6,663 bases of DNA from the NCBI GenBank assembly GCA_014523515.1, contig JAATVJ010000108.1, forward strand, positions 1-6,663, in the 5' to 3' direction. The notes beneath the pieces were generated by a model. The model did not search any database. It was not told the origin of the DNA and saw only the letters and a program-made list of their open reading frames with translations. The translations under genes were made by a program, and so were the position numbers. Numbering within the stretch: the first letter of the stretch is position 1; every line of letters begins with the position of its first letter. This document shows, piece after piece, positions 4,653-6,663 of this stretch. The stretch comes from Nitrososphaerales archaeon TH1177. Lineage in GTDB: Archaea; Thermoproteota; Nitrososphaeria; Nitrososphaerales; Nitrososphaeraceae.

Positions 4653-6353
4653 TTAAGCTCCAGCCATACCGTTTCTTAAATCTACTGCTCGATGATCTTC
4701 ACTTTCAGCTGCTGCTTTATGCATTTCTGACAAAGCGCAACCCATTTGTGCTTCTGGTTTTCCTCTCCTCATTAAGCCACGGTATAATCCAGCTTCTAAT
4801 GTTTGTCCATGTGCTTTTTCCCATTCTTCTACAGGAATACTATATTTCTTTTGAATTCTATCACGATACCATTCAGGTATAACATTAAATGCACAGAATG
4901 GAATTATTCTAAGGTCAGGCGTTAAATAATGTATATCACACCTTTGTAGTCTTTCCAGATCTTCATTGTACTTGTCCTGAAAATGCATCATGCCTAAGAA
5001 TAAAGATCTAACATGCCAAGACCCTACTGCATCAAAGTTACGTTTTAGCAGAATGCTAGAGAACATCTTTGCTAGGTTAAGTCCATGAGGCTGTTTATTT
5101 CTATCTACAAATTGATTCAATTTTCTCATTACATCTAACATTGCCCAATATCTATTTGCACCTGAACGTAATTCATCTGCTTTTTCTTCAAAATATTCCA
5201 ATAAGCCTTTAATATCTACAAATGATGTCAATGGGATCAATTTCTTTGTTTGAACATCTTCGAACACATAAGTGCCCGCACCACATGCGAAATGAATTGA
5301 TAATTCATATTTTGGTTTTTTGCTAAATGCTTCAATAACATCTGTCATTGGCATACAAGATGGAACAGGAAACCAAGAATCGGTAGAAATTTCACCATTA
5401 GTTTGTTCTTGGATTCTTTCAATACAATCGGGAATAGTAATTCTATATTTCTCTCTTTCTTTTTTGCCCATTCTTCCCGTAAGTGAAACTGGTTGAAAAT
5501 TAACAGCGTGCACTACATCCATATTTTTTTGAGCGAATCGAATTATACCGCCCAATTCATGATCATTTATTGATTTAATAACAGTCGGAACAAAAACAAC
5601 AGTCATGCCACATTTTCTAGCAGATTCTAGAGTATAAGGAACTTCCCAGTGATTTTTGGGGTTAGTACGTGGAGTAACACCATCAAAAGATAGATAAAGA
5701 TTACTTACGCCAGCATTTCGTACCTGACGCATTGTTTCAGGAGACAATGCTAGTTTAATACCGTTAGTATTTAATTGAATATGATCGACTCCTTCTTCTT
5801 TCATTATTTTAATAACATCAACAATATCATCTCTAAGCATTGGTTCACCACCAGTAACTTGTATAGAGTTTCCTGCAATTGGCCTTTCAGCTTTTAAAGT
5901 CTTCATCATAGCCCGAATTTGTTCATAATTTGGTTCATAGAGATATGCACCTTCGAGACCTTTTTTCACGTAGAAAAAACAATACCAACATGTTAAATCA
6001 CATCTGTTAGTTACTATCATATTAGAAAGTCCAGAATGTGATAAATGATTTGTGCATAATCCACAATTTGTTGGACAAGCACATTTATCGACCATAACAT
6101 TTGGAGCATGTGCACCCTTTCCATCTTTCCAATATGTACTGAATTTTTTGTACATATCTACAGAGCCAAAATACAACTCTTCACATTCTCCATGTGACGG
6201 ACATGTTTTAGTCATATACACTTTGCCTTCTCTTTCAAATACTTCTGCATCGAGAATCATATTACAATCAGGACATATACTTTGGGTGTATCTGATTGTC
6301 TTTTTAGTAGTAGATATCTTTTTTGTTATATTTGATATTTGTATTAATTCCAT
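4653..6353 (-). CDS. tes: Radical SAM enzyme, tetraether lipid synthase (Tes) family
   Basis: This 566-residue protein has the radical SAM cluster motif C118-x3-C122-x2-C125 (RCDLTCWYC) and the SAM-binding T-G-G-E-P at 167-171. The N-terminal arrangement matches the Tes family (Methanocaldococcus MJ0619 type): a rubredoxin-like C27-P-D-C30 followed by C51-P-S-H-G, then the cluster-binding C91-A-C93-P-x2-C97-x2-C100 just before the radical SAM domain. More cysteines follow at 248, 310, 333, 357, 472, 487 and 539, enough for auxiliary iron-sulfur clusters. Tes couples the phytanyl tails of two archaeol lipids by sp3 C-C bonds to make membrane-spanning GDGTs (precursors of crenarchaeol in thaumarchaea). 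No membrane segment is evident, so it would reach lipids peripherally. ATG 6353 is the only start between the domain and the in-frame TAG upstream. Other radical SAM functions of this subfamily are possible; the precise reaction is inferred from the family. Confidence 0.85.
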   Translation of the reverse strand: MELIQISNITKKISTTKKTIRYTQSICPDCNMILDAEVFEREGKVYMTKTCPSHGECEELYFGSVDMYKKFSTYWKDGKGAHAPNVMVDKCACPTNCGLCTNHLSHSGLSNMIVTNRCDLTCWYCFFYVKKGLEGAYLYEPNYEQIRAMMKTLKAERPIAGNSIQVTGGEPMLRDDIVDVIKIMKEEGVDHIQLNTNGIKLALSPETMRQVRNAGVSNLYLSFDGVTPRTNPKNHWEVPYTLESARKCGMTVVFVPTVIKSINDHELGGIIRFAQKNMDVVHAVNFQPVSLTGRMGKKEREKYRITIPDCIERIQEQTNGEISTDSWFPVPSCMPMTDVIEAFSKKPKYELSIHFACGAGTYVFEDVQTKKLIPLTSFVDIKGLLEYFEEKADELRSGANRYWAMLDVMRKLNQFVDRNKQPHGLNLAKMFSSILLKRNFDAVGSWHVRSLFLGMMHFQDKYNEDLERLQRCDIHYLTPDLRIIPFCAFNVIPEWYRDRIQKKYSIPVEEWEKAHGQTLEAGLYRGLMRRGKPEAQMGCALSEMHKAAAESEDHRAVDLRNGMAGA

Positions 6354-6363
6354 AACTAATCTT

Positions 6364-6368
6364 ACCTT
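6364..6368 (-). promoter_or_regulatory. Shine-Dalgarno-like site of tes
   Basis: The minus strand carries AAGGT ten bases before the ATG at 6353. It fits an mRNA with a short leader, unlike the apparent leaderless genes elsewhere in the window. The spacing is a little long and the match is short, so this is tentative. Confidence 0.3.
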
Positions 6369-6393
6369 GAATTGCTTACTCTAAATTCTTTTG

Positions 6394-6403
6394 ATATATA
6401 AAT
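6394..6403 (-). promoter_or_regulatory. TATA box for tes
   Basis: The minus strand reads ATTTATATAT, the best box A match in the window. It is centred about 45 bases before the tes ATG, so transcription would begin near 6372 and give a leader of roughly 20 nucleotides. A second TATA-like word (TTTATATAA) lies at about 6408-6416 and could be an alternative. Confidence 0.5.
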
Positions 6404-6417
6404 ATAATTATATAAAT

Positions 6418-6432
6418 CCTAAGGTGATTAGG
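6418..6432. promoter_or_regulatory. Interrupted inverted repeat upstream of the tes promoter
   Basis: CCTAA and TTAGG are separated by five bases (GGTGA on the plus strand), directly upstream of the tes TATA region. The 5-5-5 layout is typical of dimeric regulator sites, and it is richer in G/C than its surroundings. No regulator can be named. Confidence 0.3.
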
Positions 6433-6477
6433 TTAAGTATTCATATTAAAAAATGAAATGAATTGGATATTTGAGGG

Positions 6478-6499
6478 TTTTTATAAAAATTTTGGAAAT
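6478..6499 (-). terminator. Candidate terminator of the Cdc48-like gene
   Basis: Immediately after the stop at 6500-6502, the minus strand reads through a five-T run within the 12-bp palindrome TTTTTATAAAAA (6478-6489). A second six-T run follows at about 6448-6453. Together they form a plausible archaeal terminator separating this gene from tes. Confidence 0.45.
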
Positions 6500-6663
6500 T
6501 TAGCCATATTGGTAATGGCTTGCTTTCATTCCAGGTTTCATATCTCTTTGGGTTCTTACTTTTCTTACAGCATCTTCAAAGTGACGCATAGTAACACTAG
6601 CTTCCATTGTATGTTTAGATGCTTCCTCTGGATTTGGATACTTACCGATATATTCATGTAAGA
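6500..6663 (-). CDS. C-terminal end of a Cdc48/VCP-type AAA+ ATPase (5' part outside window)
   Basis: On the minus strand the frame is open from the window edge to a TAA at 6500-6502, giving 53 residues plus a partial codon. The segment L-H-E-Y-I-G-K-Y-P-N-P-E-E-A, then V-T-M-R-H-F-E-D-A-V-R-K-V-R at 23-36 and a short polar tail ending H-Y-Q-Y-G, has the layout of the end of Cdc48/VCP/VAT proteins: the last helices of the second AAA small domain, with the 'T-M-x-H-F-E-x-A-hydrophobic-x-K-V' motif, then a flexible tail. Such ATPases unfold proteins and can feed the archaeal proteasome, with the C-terminal tail (often ending in Tyr-containing motifs) docking on the 20S core. The frame carries Ala/Glu/Lys/Arg codons typical of a real gene, whereas the overlapping plus-strand frame does not. 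Another AAA ATPase cannot be excluded because no Walker motifs are visible. Confidence 0.75.
   Translation of the reverse strand, partial: LHEYIGKYPNPEEASKHTMEASVTMRHFEDAVRKVRTQRDMKPGMKASHYQYG

Noticed and set aside
6052..6384. Plus-strand open frame antisense to the N-terminal third of tes
   Set aside because: The opposite strand carries the cysteine motifs of a 566-residue enzyme; this frame's product has no coherent domain and runs through the tes promoter.
6458..6661. Plus-strand open frame of 67 codons at the right edge
   Set aside because: Its product is rich in Phe, His, Ser, Ile and Trp without any recognisable pattern, and it lies antisense to the Cdc48-like C-terminus, which has clear family features.
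1..6663. Search for a novel defence, mobile or RNA-based system, tRNA or rRNA genes
   Set aside because: Gaps between genes are all under 150 bp and AT-rich, with no tRNA-like cloverleaf or long repeat seen by eye. The genes are core archaeal functions, with no transposase, integrase, nuclease or toxin-antitoxin signature.

Overview
The window is AT-rich (roughly 30% GC by eye, not counted). It reads as chromosomal DNA of an archaeon, most likely an ammonia-oxidising-type thaumarchaeon (Nitrososphaerota). The evidence is the combination of a GPN-loop GTPase of archaeal type, a GHMP-family homoserine kinase, a Cdc48-type AAA ATPase C-terminus, a radical SAM enzyme of the tetraether lipid synthase (Tes) family, and an enoyl-CoA hydratase that fits the 3-hydroxypropionate/4-hydroxybutyrate carbon-fixation pathway. 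Most genes have an archaeal TATA-like element centred about 28-30 bases before the start codon, the spacing expected for leaderless mRNAs. I cannot fix the genus from the sequence.

Layout, left to right. Bases 1-192 hold the C-terminal 63 residues of an unrecognised plus-strand protein. Bases 255-692 encode a 145-residue acidic-tailed hypothetical protein. It converges on a minus-strand, multi-pass membrane protein of the UPF0104 / LPG-synthase transmembrane family (765-1799), which begins with TTG. A 132-bp AT-only-like divergent promoter region (1800-1931) contains several TATA elements, a 12-bp palindrome and a short tandem repeat. From it runs a probable two-gene plus-strand operon: GPN-loop GTPase (1932-2690), then homoserine kinase ThrB (2702-3640), 11 bp apart. 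ThrB converges, with only 22 bp between, on the minus-strand enoyl-CoA hydratase (3663-4523). Next, on the same minus strand but with its own promoter and a T-rich terminator after it, is the Tes-family radical SAM enzyme (4653-6353). At the right edge, the minus-strand reading frame 6500-6663 is the C-terminal end of a protein resembling Cdc48/VCP; it is easily missed because the gene is cut by the window edge.

How the genes fit together: this is mostly core archaeal metabolism rather than an accessory island. Tes makes membrane-spanning GDGT lipids, the hydratase probably serves autotrophic carbon fixation, and ThrB serves threonine synthesis. The GTPase and Cdc48 are housekeeping assembly/quality-control factors, and the UPF0104 protein may act in membrane lipid or lipid-linked substrate transport. 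I found no CRISPR, mobile element, RNA gene or defence system. The points most worth following are the cysteine-rich Tes homologue with its own leadered promoter, the charged insertion in the hydratase, the unexplained small protein at 255-692, and the TTG-started, probably leaderless membrane protein gene.
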